This document shows positions 8,197 through 16,336 of a DNA stretch of 64,000 bases, one piece after another (the stretch's first letter is position 1; each line of letters opens with the position of its first letter). The stretch covers positions 496,001 to 560,000 of the forward strand of contig NZ_JAIUGX010000001.1 in NCBI RefSeq assembly GCF_020164785.1. Direction: 5' to 3'. Origin of the DNA: Mesorhizobium sp. ES1-1. GTDB lineage: Bacteria > Pseudomonadota > Alphaproteobacteria > Rhizobiales > Rhizobiaceae. The notes beneath the pieces are model-generated. The model worked only from the letters and a program-made list of their open reading frames with translations. It had not been told where the DNA came from and searched no databases. A program made the translations under genes and the position numbers.

Positions 8197-8294
8197 AGCT
8201 TTTGCGGATGCCTGTGCTGTCGGGGTTCGACGTTGAGGACCTTCTGATCCTGGCGGCCTTCGTCGTCGCGGTGGTAGCTGACCGTCTGTTCTGA
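8193..8294 (+). CDS. 33-residue single-span membrane peptide
   Basis: Reading MKLLRMPVLSGFDVEDLLIL then AAFVVAVVADRLF. It starts at ATG 8193 inside the stop of the holin-like gene, with a strong ribosome binding site (GGAGGAAAGG) just upstream. It has one hydrophobic helix. Coupling and position suggest a lysis accessory peptide, such as an antiholin or spanin component; the function is not established. Confidence 0.5.
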   Translation: MKLLRMPVLSGFDVEDLLILAAFVVAVVADRLF

Positions 8295-8296
8295 AC

Positions 8297-8701
8297 GTGA
8301 ACCTGACGCTCACCCGCTTCCTGACACTCAACGGCGCCACCATCGGGCGTCTTACCGGGCTCTCGCGGACCCTCTATGTCCTCGAACACCAGTGGAACGC
8401 CAACAAGGTCGGGGTGAGCTGTATTCCGGTGGGAGCCTATAAGTGCGTTCCACATGGCTGGGAGCCAGCGTCCAAGGTCACTAAGCCGAAAACGTGGGAG
8501 GTCGAAAACGTTCCCGGTCGCAAAGACATCCTCCTCCACATCGGCAATTACCTGGCCAACACCCAAGGTTGCCTGCTGGTGGGACTCGGCTTCTCTGTGA
8601 CAGACCGGCTCTCCATGGTCACAAGCAGCGCTTTTGCGATCGAACTGATGCGGCAGGAGATTGGTCCTGCCCCTTTCACCATTACCGTCAGGGATGCGTA
8701 A
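8297..8701 (+). CDS. DUF5675 family protein (lysis cassette)
   Basis: 134 residues, GTG start two bases after the previous stop. It shows the DUF5675 pattern: R-T-L-Y-V-L-E at the start, G-A-Y-K-C, V-P-G-R-K-D-I-L-L-H-I-G-N and T-Q-G-C-L-L-V-G. Proteins of this family are common in phage lysis regions in place of a recognisable endolysin, and the conserved His, Asn, Gly and Cys suggest an enzyme related to L,D-transpeptidase-like folds. The enzymatic role in cell wall cleavage is inference. No other endolysin is seen in this module. Confidence 0.65.
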   Translation: MNLTLTRFLTLNGATIGRLTGLSRTLYVLEHQWNANKVGVSCIPVGAYKCVPHGWEPASKVTKPKTWEVENVPGRKDILLHIGNYLANTQGCLLVGLGFSVTDRLSMVTSSAFAIELMRQEIGPAPFTITVRDA

Positions 8702-8759
8702 TTCCGTTTGTCGGCGATTCGGTGACGTGGTGTAATTCCCTCAATGAAAGGGTTTTACG

Positions 8760-8957
8760 ATGAAGTTTTTTAAAGGTGCTGCGTGGCTGCTCGTCCTAAT
8801 GGCCGCATTCTACGGAGGCTCGAAAGCGGCAGAAGCTGCAGGTTATCCGCAAGTCTCCGACTACCTGAGCAAGCAAGCTGCTGACTTTGGCGAGCAATAC
8901 CAAGCCGCCAAGGCCACGGTCATATCTCCAACCGAACCCGCCGCCGTTGCTGAGTGA
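8760..8957 (+). CDS. Small exported or membrane-anchored phage protein
   Basis: 65 residues with N-terminal MKFFKGAAWLLVLMAAFYGG, a signal or anchor sequence, then a short hydrophilic helix ending PTEPAAVAE. The start follows AATGAAAGGG. It lies at the end of the lysis cassette and overlaps the following ORF. A spanin component is possible, but no lipobox cysteine is present. Confidence 0.45.
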   Translation: MKFFKGAAWLLVLMAAFYGGSKAAEAAGYPQVSDYLSKQAADFGEQYQAAKATVISPTEPAAVAE

Positions 8958-9168
8958 CAACGTCCTGCTCGACATCGTCAAGGCGCTATGGAGCGCCGTG
9001 TCGGCGTTCTTCCTTGGCATGTCCCGCCAGCAGGTCGCCCAGCTCGAAGCCGACCTGGCTGCTGTGGATCGTGCAAATAAAGCTGCTTCCGGTGTTGAGC
9101 TGCTGCCTGATGCTGATGTCGTGCGCGAGCTCAAGAAGCGCGGCCTGTATCGTGTATCAGGCAAATAG
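8947..9168 (+). CDS. Putative membrane coiled-coil (i-spanin-like) protein
   Basis: Using TTG 8947 the product is 73 residues: an N-terminal hydrophobic helix (KALWSAVSAFFLGMS) followed by a coiled-coil-like stretch QQVAQLEADLAAVDRAN and a charged end. This is the architecture of Rz-type inner-membrane spanins. It overlaps the preceding gene by 11 bases. An upstream start at 8887 is possible but would overlap more. The function is inferred from architecture and position only. Confidence 0.4.
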   Translation: MLSDNVLLDIVKALWSAVSAFFLGMSRQQVAQLEADLAAVDRANKAASGVELLPDADVVRELKKRGLYRVSGK

Positions 9169-9260
9169 GCCGACTGTGTCCGACGGCGATATGGCTGAAA
9201 CTCTGCGGAGCGTGCTCAAACTTGACGTTGCGATGGATGCCGCTTGCCCTTGACGCAGGG

Positions 9261-9275
9261 TGTGGCAGTGCCACA
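9261..9275. promoter_or_regulatory. Perfect 15-base inverted repeat TGTGGCAGTGCCACA
   Basis: Arms TGTGGCA and TGCCACA flank a single G, just upstream of the small gene at 9284. There is no T-run, so an operator is more likely than a terminator. Confidence 0.3.
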
Positions 9276-9283
9276 TCCCGTCA

Positions 9284-9481
9284 ATGGAACAGACACCGTA
9301 CGAGAATGCCTGGGCCGCTCTCAAGATGGTCCGGATGGCGATTGAGGAAACTTGTCCAGCTGGCGTTCTGCCCAGTGTAGAGGCTGTCATTTCGCTTTAT
9401 GGGCCAGAGCCGGTTCACGAGGGCGAGGCACTTGCCAGAGCGATCATCGCCACCGTGGAGAAGCTCACTCTCCCTCGCTGA
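9284..9481 (+). CDS. Small conserved-looking protein of unknown function
   Basis: 65 residues from ATG 9284 (MEQTPYENAWAALKMVRMAI...). It is helical with no membrane segment or metal motif. It is the last rightward gene before the leftward ligase gene and overlaps the ligase 3' end by 17 bases. A 25-codon frame from GTG 9176 to 9253 precedes it (with MAETLRSVLKLDVAMDAACP at its end) and could be another small gene, but support is weak. Confidence 0.4.
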   Translation: MEQTPYENAWAALKMVRMAIEETCPAGVLPSVEAVISLYGPEPVHEGEALARAIIATVEKLTLPR

Positions 9482-10373
9482 AATCCAGCAACGACGCGTG
9501 GCGCAGGTCTTCCTCGCCCCTCAAGTGCTTCACTCGGGCGATGATGCCCGGCTTTACCCATTGCGTTGCCGGCCTTTTCATACCTTTTGGCGCTGAACCT
9601 GCATGGTCTTGCACCCGCTTCCAAAGCCTCTCCCGCATTTCGCGGTTGAGGGTGATGAAGGCCGAGCCGACGTATTTGCCGGTAGCGCGGTCGGCCATGA
9701 GCGCGAAGGCTGGCTTTCCCGCCTCCCGCTCGACTCCAAGCAGCTCGAACTCGCTGACCGCATAGCTCTTGATCTTCAACCAGTCATTGGTTTGGCCGCT
9801 GCGATACCTGCTGCCCACCCGCTTTGACACGATACCCTCAAGTCCGGCCTGGTCGATTAGGTGGAAAACGGACGGGCCATCTCCGGGCATTGCCTCGCTG
9901 AACTGGATGCGGGTGCCGGAAGGAATGATCTCGGCTAGGGTCTCGCGTCTCTCCTCGACGGGTAGTGCGCGTATGTCCCGGCCGTTGATGTACAGTAGGT
10001 CGAAGGCGATCAGGTACAGATCTTGCGGCCGCTGGGTGATGGCTGAACGCAGAGAGCCAAAGTCCGAGAGGCCCTGTGCATCGGGGACGATGACCTCGCC
10101 GTCAACGATGGCGCTGGAGACATCCAGCGCCTCGGATACCTTCACCAGCGGCTTGTATTTGGCGGTCCAGTCAATGCCGCTGCTGGTGAACATGCGCCGG
10201 CCTTCCGGCTCGATGTGGAGCTGGGTGCGGTAGCCGTCGAACTTTGCTTCGTGAATCCATTCGCCTGCCTCGGGCGGCTTGGCCACAAGGCTAGGCTTCA
10301 TTGGCGGGATGAACGCCAATCGACCATCCGCGGTCTTACGCAACACAACACTCCACAGTCCCGGGCGATTCAA
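9465..10373 (-). CDS. ATP-dependent DNA ligase (LigD/LigC-type ligase domain)
   Basis: 302 residues with the nucleotidyltransferase motifs in order: motif I KFDGYR (Lys44 is the adenylated residue), YLIAFDLLYINGRD (motif III), EGIVSKR (motif IV) and WLKIK (motif V), followed by an OB-fold-sized C-terminus. It seals nicks using ATP. It corresponds to the ligase part of bacterial LigD or stand-alone LigC; no Ku, polymerase or nuclease domain is nearby. The start is TTG 10373; a later ATG (residue 25) would leave motif I intact. It is transcribed opposite to the late genes, so it is likely cargo with its own promoter. Confidence 0.8.
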   Translation of the reverse strand: MNRPGLWSVVLRKTADGRLAFIPPMKPSLVAKPPEAGEWIHEAKFDGYRTQLHIEPEGRRMFTSSGIDWTAKYKPLVKVSEALDVSSAIVDGEVIVPDAQGLSDFGSLRSAITQRPQDLYLIAFDLLYINGRDIRALPVEERRETLAEIIPSGTRIQFSEAMPGDGPSVFHLIDQAGLEGIVSKRVGSRYRSGQTNDWLKIKSYAVSEFELLGVEREAGKPAFALMADRATGKYVGSAFITLNREMRERLWKRVQDHAGSAPKGMKRPATQWVKPGIIARVKHLRGEEDLRHASLLDFSEGE

Positions 10374-10508
10374 TGGCAGGGAGGGGTTTCGGTTCCCTTT
10401 CCTACACCGGCGGGAAGCGATTCCTTAACGTGAAAAACCGATACTGCTCTTAGAGGCCGGATTGGTGCTGAAATTAAAAGCGAAAAAAAGCTCCAACGAA
10501 ACAAAAGC

Positions 10509-10730
10509 ATGAACGAATTATTAAACCGTAGTGCCGATCTGTTAACGTCCGATCAAGGTACTGGTGCCAGCCTAAGCGTCATCGAAACTGGCGTTGGGAT
10601 TGCGTTGGAGCTACACATGTACCAAATCTTACGAGACTGTATTGCGGATGGCGCAAACTTCGCCACCGTCATAACGGCGCTGATAGGGCTTGTCTTCTGG
10701 CTACGCCGCCGTAGGCGCTCGCCCAAATGA
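10509..10730 (+). CDS. Small membrane protein of unknown function
   Basis: 73 residues with one or two hydrophobic stretches, the last being FATVITALIGLVFWLRRRRR, so the C-terminal Arg cluster probably lies in the cytoplasm. Base composition is lower in GC than the flanking phage genes. No family was recognised; a holin-like or toxin-like peptide is possible. Confidence 0.4.
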   Translation: MNELLNRSADLLTSDQGTGASLSVIETGVGIALELHMYQILRDCIADGANFATVITALIGLVFWLRRRRRSPK

Positions 10731-10736
10731 AAGGCA

Positions 10737-10762
10737 AAAAAACCCGCCTCAAGGCGGGTTGT
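10737..10762 (-). terminator. Rho-independent terminator for leftward transcription
   Basis: AACCCGCC-TCAA-GGCGGGTT forms an 8-base-pair stem with a four-base loop. Read on the minus strand it is followed by seven T residues, so it would stop transcripts coming from the leftward gene at 11491-11024. Confidence 0.7.
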
Positions 10763-11023
10763 GACAGGTCGGGCATGAGGAGCAACGGTCAGAGGGGCAT
10801 ATCGCGATCTGTCATCTGCCTCCGTTGTTAGTGACGGTGGGCTGCACCTTGAGCCAGCGGCGTGTGTCAATGACCTAGACCGTTCGGCAGCTGGGCTATT
10901 CCCTGCCTGAACCAATAAACAGGCGTGAAGGGAACTCCAAAACAATGGCGGACAGCTAATGCGGGGTCAAACATTTCCTCTGGTACGCAGTGGAGGAAAC
11001 TGGATTAAGACGTATGGACTATG

Positions 11024-11491
11024 TCAGCCTTCTAAGTTGAAATCCGAGCTCTCGACTTTTGACCCGTCCATCATCACTACCACAATCTTCAGGCTTCTGC
11101 CCTTATCAACTCGCTCATTAAACGCTTCGGGATCCGCTGGCGAGAAGTAAATCCCTTCTCCAGCAACTATAGAAATTGGCGGATTTTTTTCCTCTACAAA
11201 CGCAGGCCAGACGACAAGCGGGTTAGAAAAGATGAAATTTGCATGAGAAATGGCGACTTTGCCCGTTTCGACGAAAAATCGACCTCTGTAATGCGCCCTC
11301 TTATTATCGAATCCGGCAGCCGATGCGAAAATTGCGTCTGTTGGCACAATAGCCGCTACAGCCGTATTCACACTTTCTTTGGTATCCAAGCTAAATTTTC
11401 TTATCGCTATGGTAGCGGATATAACTGCAATCACCGATCCGACGATTGCAGTTCCAGCCGTAATAAGGTCTTTCAAGTTATCCGGCATCAT
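11024..11491 (-). CDS. Membrane-anchored protein of unknown function
   Basis: 155 residues with an N-terminal membrane helix (ITAGTAIVGSVIAVISATIAI, about 10-30, written here in outline) and a soluble C-terminal domain. No family was recognised. Codon use is AT-richer than in its neighbours, as is common for accessory genes brought in by mobile elements. It is followed by a leftward terminator at 10737-10762. Confidence 0.45.
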   Translation of the reverse strand: MMPDNLKDLITAGTAIVGSVIAVISATIAIRKFSLDTKESVNTAVAAIVPTDAIFASAAGFDNKRAHYRGRFFVETGKVAISHANFIFSNPLVVWPAFVEEKNPPISIVAGEGIYFSPADPEAFNERVDKGRSLKIVVVMMDGSKVESSDFNLEG

Positions 11492-11552
11492 GCGTAAGGC
11501 ATCCTATTTGCCGTGGTGCAACGGCTTTGCGTCCAAGATGAAGCAAAGTAAT

Positions 11553-11574
11553 GCCACCCCTTTCACGGGGTGGC
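11553..11574 (-). terminator. Hairpin downstream of ardC-like gene
   Basis: GCCACCCC-TTTCAC-GGGGTGGC makes an 8-base-pair GC-rich stem just after the leftward ArdC-like gene. The minus-strand sequence after it is only moderately T-rich, so termination is likely but not certain. Confidence 0.45.
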
Positions 11575-11585
11575 AAAGCATTTCG

Positions 11586-12482
11586 CTATTCGGCAGCCTC
11601 AAGCTGCTTCTCTTCGACCTTCGGGAAGGCCTGGTTCCAGAGGAAGTCCGCACCCTGCCCGGCATAGCTGGCTGCGGTGAAGATGGCTCGGGTGTCCGAC
11701 TTCAGCACCTTCAGCCAGTTGTCCAGATAGCTTGCTGACCGGTAGCCGGCGGGCATGCCTAGTCGGGCGCAGAGGAAGGCACTGCCCAACTCCGCGACCA
11801 GCTCTTCAAACGCATACTGCTCGTCGCCGAACCGCCTGCCGAGTTTCCGTCCGCACCGCTTTTCGTGGGCGGTAGCGTGCGTTAGTTCATGCATCAGGGT
11901 TTGCCAGTAGGCATCATCATCCACAAAGGCCGACGGTCTGGGCATCTGTACCTCGTCACGGGACGGGATATAGCAAGCCGTGTTGCCGCCATGCTGGACC
12001 GGAACGCCGCTGCCACGGGCAAGAATGACCTTCGGGGTTAGCTTCTCCGGTTCCTCCGGTTCCGGCTGCTGGGGTACCAGATAGGATTCCGGCACCTTGT
12101 CGAGTTGGCTGAGGTTGAACACCGCATAGCTTTTCACGATGGTTTGGCCTCGCTGCTGTCCCTCCTCCTCGCCGTCACGCATGACATGCTTGGTGAAGAT
12201 GACGTGTTGGGCGCGTTCTCCCTTGCGGACCTGGGCACCTATGCTGTTCACTTGCTGATAGGTGCAGAACTGCAAGTTGGAGTAGCCGTGGATATGTGCG
12301 GCCATCCAAAGCAGGAGGATGTTGCCACCGCTGTAAAGGCGGCCGGTGACAAGGTTGGTGGGGATCATGCCGACACCATGAAGCCGGTCGTCCTTCCATG
12401 GTTTGACCCATGGCGGAACGCCGTCCTCAAGCTGCTTGATGACGACTGCGGTGATGGTTGAGTAGAGGTCGTTGATTTTCAT
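11586..12482 (-). CDS. ardC: ArdC-like antirestriction protein (ssDNA-binding domain plus zincin peptidase)
   Basis: I choose ATG 12482 (MKINDLYSTITAVVIKQLEDG), preceded by GAGG, over an upstream ATG. The 298-residue product has an ArdC N-terminal domain (PPWVKPW, P-T-N-x-x-T-G-R-x-Y-x-G-x-N-I-L-L-L and Y-x-x-N-S-I-G-A-x-V-R-K-G-E) and a C-terminal metallopeptidase-like domain with HELTH (198-202) and a downstream Glu in FEELVAELGSAFLC. ArdC proteins travel with conjugative plasmids and protect incoming single-stranded DNA against restriction. Its presence beside a relaxase and coupling protein fits a role during transfer of this element. Confidence 0.8.
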   Translation of the reverse strand: MKINDLYSTITAVVIKQLEDGVPPWVKPWKDDRLHGVGMIPTNLVTGRLYSGGNILLLWMAAHIHGYSNLQFCTYQQVNSIGAQVRKGERAQHVIFTKHVMRDGEEEGQQRGQTIVKSYAVFNLSQLDKVPESYLVPQQPEPEEPEKLTPKVILARGSGVPVQHGGNTACYIPSRDEVQMPRPSAFVDDDAYWQTLMHELTHATAHEKRCGRKLGRRFGDEQYAFEELVAELGSAFLCARLGMPAGYRSASYLDNWLKVLKSDTRAIFTAASYAGQGADFLWNQAFPKVEEKQLEAAE

Positions 12483-12585
12483 TTGGAGCCTCGCTGAAGG
12501 CCGCAAAAGACTATCTAGCCGGAGGTGTCTCGCGGCTGCGCAAAAGGGTGAAGATGTTTAAGGCTAGATGTGCCAATAATACTGC

Positions 12586-14121
12586 ATGTCCCTTATTGCA
12601 GCCATCTTATTCATCTATGGGGTGGCCCGTGGAATGAGAGAGCTATGGAATTTACTCACCGCGCCTGCCCAAATCGCCATCTACCTAATCAGAGTCTTAT
12701 TCTCTCTGTTTGCTGATGCCGGCCGCGTAATAATAGGCTATTGGGGCTTAAGAAATAAGACCGCACCAACCCACGGCAATGCCGAGCTGGCCTCATGGAA
12801 ACAGCTCAAAAACACGAACCACGCCAAGCCTGACGGCTGGTTGATGGGGCTTTTAGACGGTCACCGGGTCTATACTGACGCGGAAGCCTGCGTGATTGGG
12901 GTCGCTCCCCGGCGCACCGGTAAATCAAACATGGGTAAGGCCCAGCTTCTGGCGCAGGCAAAGCGGGACAGCAAACCCGATGTGGTGTGTTTTGACCCGC
13001 ACGGGGATCTTCGCCCTGCCGTGCTGCGAACCTTTATCAACCAAGGCTATCGCACGCTGTTCCTGAACTTTGAGCAGCCAATGCAGAGTGATCACCACAA
13101 TCCGCTCTCTTTCGTGCGCGCCCACCCTTTCCACCAGGGGAAGGATGCCGACCAGATCATGAAACTCATCATGGCGGCCGAGAAAGGCGCCAACGAGCAT
13201 TTTACAAACTTCCCGCGCGTCGTCATGGCCGGCGTCATCGCCTACATGCTGCGTACCAACCCCACTAATGCCAAGCTGCACAGCGTGGTCGAGATGATGA
13301 TCGCCGACGATAAAAACCGGGCGGTCATGTTTGACGACATGATTCTCAACGGCGGCCCCTTGGAAAAGGCCGCGGTCGTAGCTTACCGGAATGCCGGCGA
13401 ACGCGAGCGTGGCAGCTTCGGCACCACCATGACTTGGAAGCTTGGCATCTGGCTGCGGCCAGGCTTTATCCATGTCACCGGAACCGACGGCTTCACCTGG
13501 GAAGATGTGTTTCTAGATCCTCGCCCGGTCGTGGTGTTCGTCACCACAGGCGGCAGTGACATTGAAGGCGCCGCCGCGCGCCTCATTCTCGGCAATGCCA
13601 TCAACACCCGTATTCAGATGTGGCCGCACTTCGTCGCCACCCATACCGGCGACGGCCAGCCGCATTTTCCAAAGGAGCTGCGCATCCTCGTGGACGAAAC
13701 CCGCCTGCTGGGGAACTGCGCGGCCATCGTCACCGCTGTTACCGAGACCGGCAAAATGGGAGTGTCGCTCATGATGTGGGTGCTGGGGATGCGGGACATC
13801 TTCGACATCTATCCGGAAGCCTCCGTCATCACCAACAGCTGCAACGCGGTCATCTTTGGTGGAGGTACGGAAATGTCTACTTACGAGGACTTTAGCAAGG
13901 CAATCGGCGAGAAAACCATCGCCAACCCTGCACGTTCCGAAAGCGACAACGGATCTAGCCAGAGCGAAAGCGACCAAGCCCGACGGGTGCGGAAGGCGGA
14001 TGAATTACGAAGGATGCCAACCGATGAATTGGCGGCGGTGATGGGGGTGACATCCATCCAACCGAAGAAGCCATTCAAGATCGTGGGCGAAGGCAAGCAG
14101 CGGCGGCTGGTATTCCTATAA
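12586..14121 (+). CDS. VirD4/TraG-type conjugative coupling ATPase
   Basis: 511 residues. N-terminal hydrophobic segments (about 1-12 and 28-55) would anchor it in the inner membrane. Walker A is APRRTGKS (107-114) and Walker B is LRILVDE (365-371); FDPHGDLRP lies between them. These are features of type IV coupling proteins, which dock the relaxase-DNA complex to a type IV secretion channel. It is somewhat shorter than plasmid VirD4 proteins. It converges on the relaxase gene with a 6-base overlap of stop ends. No mating-pair genes are seen in the window, so the element is probably mobilised through a channel supplied by another element, or has those genes to the left. Confidence 0.8.
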   Translation: MSLIAAILFIYGVARGMRELWNLLTAPAQIAIYLIRVLFSLFADAGRVIIGYWGLRNKTAPTHGNAELASWKQLKNTNHAKPDGWLMGLLDGHRVYTDAEACVIGVAPRRTGKSNMGKAQLLAQAKRDSKPDVVCFDPHGDLRPAVLRTFINQGYRTLFLNFEQPMQSDHHNPLSFVRAHPFHQGKDADQIMKLIMAAEKGANEHFTNFPRVVMAGVIAYMLRTNPTNAKLHSVVEMMIADDKNRAVMFDDMILNGGPLEKAAVVAYRNAGERERGSFGTTMTWKLGIWLRPGFIHVTGTDGFTWEDVFLDPRPVVVFVTTGGSDIEGAAARLILGNAINTRIQMWPHFVATHTGDGQPHFPKELRILVDETRLLGNCAAIVTAVTETGKMGVSLMMWVLGMRDIFDIYPEASVITNSCNAVIFGGGTEMSTYEDFSKAIGEKTIANPARSESDNGSSQSESDQARRVRKADELRRMPTDELAAVMGVTSIQPKKPFKIVGEGKQRRLVFL

Positions 14122-15543
14122 CGCTTCGCCTTCGCTGGGGTCTTCCATCCCCATATCGTAGGCCGCAAGCAGCGCCTCCTGGCCAGACTGGACAAGGTAG
14201 GTTCGAAACTCGTCGGACGTAATCTCACCTTCGTACATGGCTTCGGCCATTTGCTCGACAGTGGTGCCTGCCTTGGTGATTTCGTGGAGATGAGCTTTTA
14301 CGGTATTTTGCATCACCTCTTCAGCTCGCGCTAAATCCTGTGCGTCCCCGTAAAGGTCCAGCAACTCGTTCCGGCGTACATAGGCCTCTCGCTCGGCCTC
14401 CTGCTCGCGTGTCTCCGCCAGCTTGGCGTTGTAGTCATAACCTTCCTGCTCTTTGGCATGGTAGGTCGCCGCAACGTCGGCTCGCTCGGCGCGGTCTTGC
14501 GCCTGTTCTGCCTGCTTGCGACCCGGCGTCTTGAAACCGAGTAGCTTGAACCCCTTCAGCTTGCCTTTGCCAGTGACGTGGGCCTGCAAATCCTGCTTGG
14601 CCTGGTAGGCGGTCTGACGAGCTTTCTCGACGTGGATGAAGTGGGCACTCGCCGCGATGCTGGTGTTCTCGCGTGCCTTCGTGGCAAGCGCATAGCGACG
14701 CTCCGCCTCGGCAAGGCGCTTCTCGGCGTCATGCTTGCGGTTAAGCTCGGTAACCGTCCGAAACAGCTCGCGGGCGTGAAAGCCGTGGGGCGTGCCCTCG
14801 TAGCTCTCAAGCGCAGTCGTCTCGATGCTGGCGGCAGCTGCCATGTCTTCATCCTCAGGAAAATCCACCGTATCAATATCCGGCTCGGCTTCAAGGTCGG
14901 GTTCGGAAGATGGCTCGGGCTCTATGTGGTCAACCGCGTTGTCGTTGTCGAAGCCGCGATGCTCCTCGGCTTCTGGCAACCCGCGCTCCAGGTTAGTGCG
15001 CCGGTCCATGACGATCTCATAGCCGAACTCCTCGCAAACGGAGTTGCATTGTCGCTCCCAAACTTTGCGCAGCCACTCGGTAGCGTTTGGCTCAAGTCCA
15101 GCCTTCATCCGGTTCGACCGGCTGGCGCCCATCATGGCAACGGCTTGGCCGGTCTCTACGTCCCGGTCGAGGAGGATGACGTGCATGTGCGGGTTATGGG
15201 CTTTGTCCGCATGGTAGAAAGCCGCCGCCCGGCTCCGACCTTCCCCGGTAATCACCCAGAGGAAACGCGCCGTCGCCAGCTCGCGGTGTTCGTCCGAAAG
15301 CTCGGTAGGCAGCGACAGTAAAATCTTGTCCCCCAGCCTCGCGTTCTTCCGGGAGATCCCTTCCTCGTGACGCTGGATATAGTCACGAATGGCGTACCTG
15401 TCAGCCGCCATATTGATGTGCAGGATCTTGGCGCACTTGTTGTCGTTAGCGGCATAGTTGGCCGACGCGGCTAGGTATCCGTCGCCTTTATCGGCACGGT
15501 TTACCGAGCTGTGCTCCAACCGGAAGTAACCAAACTGTGCCAT
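14116..15543 (-). CDS. MobA/MobL-type relaxase (MOBQ-like)
   Basis: 475 residues. The N-terminal half carries the metal-binding motif HADKAHNPHMHVILLDRD (about 111-128), the histidine signature of MobA/MobL relaxases, preceded by ATARFLWVITGEGRSRAAAF. The C-terminal half is highly charged and coiled-coil-like. Relaxases nick one strand at oriT and pilot it into the recipient. An oriT-like sequence lies 33 bases upstream of the start codon (15576-15609), and the coupling protein gene is adjacent. The family assignment is firm on motif and context; I did not identify the catalytic tyrosine. Confidence 0.8.
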   Translation of the reverse strand: MAQFGYFRLEHSSVNRADKGDGYLAASANYAANDNKCAKILHINMAADRYAIRDYIQRHEEGISRKNARLGDKILLSLPTELSDEHRELATARFLWVITGEGRSRAAAFYHADKAHNPHMHVILLDRDVETGQAVAMMGASRSNRMKAGLEPNATEWLRKVWERQCNSVCEEFGYEIVMDRRTNLERGLPEAEEHRGFDNDNAVDHIEPEPSSEPDLEAEPDIDTVDFPEDEDMAAAASIETTALESYEGTPHGFHARELFRTVTELNRKHDAEKRLAEAERRYALATKARENTSIAASAHFIHVEKARQTAYQAKQDLQAHVTGKGKLKGFKLLGFKTPGRKQAEQAQDRAERADVAATYHAKEQEGYDYNAKLAETREQEAEREAYVRRNELLDLYGDAQDLARAEEVMQNTVKAHLHEITKAGTTVEQMAEAMYEGEITSDEFRTYLVQSGQEALLAAYDMGMEDPSEGEAL

Positions 15544-15575
15544 GCCGCCAATCTACAACAGGCGCAGCTCTTGGG

Positions 15576-15609
15576 GACAATTTCTCAAATTGTCTAACTG
15601 CGCTATCCC
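15576..15609 (+). other. Candidate origin of transfer (oriT), MOBQ type
   Basis: A perfect inverted repeat GACAATTT-CTC-AAATTGTC (15576-15594) is followed at once by TAACTGCGCTATCCC. In RSF1010/R1162 an inverted repeat is likewise followed at once by TAAATGCGCCCTCCC; the two 15-base stretches agree at 12 positions. By analogy the nick would fall between 15602 and 15603. It lies immediately upstream of the relaxase gene, as in MOBQ plasmids. Similarity to the known core is from memory, without alignment. Confidence 0.65.
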
Positions 15610-15661
15610 TACATGGCACGCTACGCTAACCCCCAAAATTCCGCATTTGGCTTAACGAGGC

Positions 15662-16336
15662 TTAACGGGGTACGGGTTGGGAAATGTCACACGGGGAAAT
15701 CTTGCCTGCTATGGCGACCCAGAGTGCCCCATCTTCCTCCGGCAAGCGAAGAATCGGGGGCAGCAACACCATGGGCTCCTCCGGTTCGGGTGGCTCCTCT
15801 GCAACAGGTGCAGACGCTCGGACAGGGAAGGTTAAGGCAGGAAGGTCAGTGCGAGTCAGACCGGTGTGACTGGCCGCCCACAAGGCTCCATCGGTCTCTG
15901 GCATCGGATGGACCGGCATAGGCGGCGGCAGGGGTGCATACAGCGCATAGTCGGGGGGTGCTGCGGAGTCGTCCAGCTCCGGCATGGATATCTCGGAAAC
16001 GAGGTTCGCGTTCATGCGTAAGGTGGCGAACCGCGTCACCATCTCGTCCAGCTCACCAGCGTAGGGGTGTTCGAACATCACGGCACTTGATGTGGTGATG
16101 TAAATACGATTGTCTGGCGACACTAGGGGCGACGACGGGGGACTCTGCGACGGCTGCAAGCGCGGCTGGGGTTGGACGGGCACAACTTCACGGCTTGGCT
16201 GCTGAGGAGGAGCTTCCGGCAGCGGCTCGGCCTTTAGACCCCGAACGGCCCTGTACACGCCTCTCGCCAACCCGGTCACGAGTCCTGCTACAATCAGAAC
16301 CGACCACTCAGCCAGGTGCAGTGCAAACTTGAACAT
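15662..16336 (-). CDS. Membrane-anchored proline-rich protein of unknown function
   Basis: The frame is open further upstream, but I place the start at ATG 16336 (MFKFALHLAEWSVLIVAGLV), which has GCGAGG in range and avoids covering the divergent gene. The 224-residue product has one N-terminal membrane helix, then a proline/glutamine-rich linker (PEAPPQQPSREVVPVQPQPR) and further Pro/Glu-rich segments. It lies upstream of the relaxase on the same strand, with oriT between them. The role is unknown; an accessory mobilisation factor is possible. Confidence 0.5.
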   Translation of the reverse strand: MFKFALHLAEWSVLIVAGLVTGLARGVYRAVRGLKAEPLPEAPPQQPSREVVPVQPQPRLQPSQSPPSSPLVSPDNRIYITTSSAVMFEHPYAGELDEMVTRFATLRMNANLVSEISMPELDDSAAPPDYALYAPLPPPMPVHPMPETDGALWAASHTGLTRTDLPALTFPVRASAPVAEEPPEPEEPMVLLPPILRLPEEDGALWVAIAGKISPCDISQPVPR

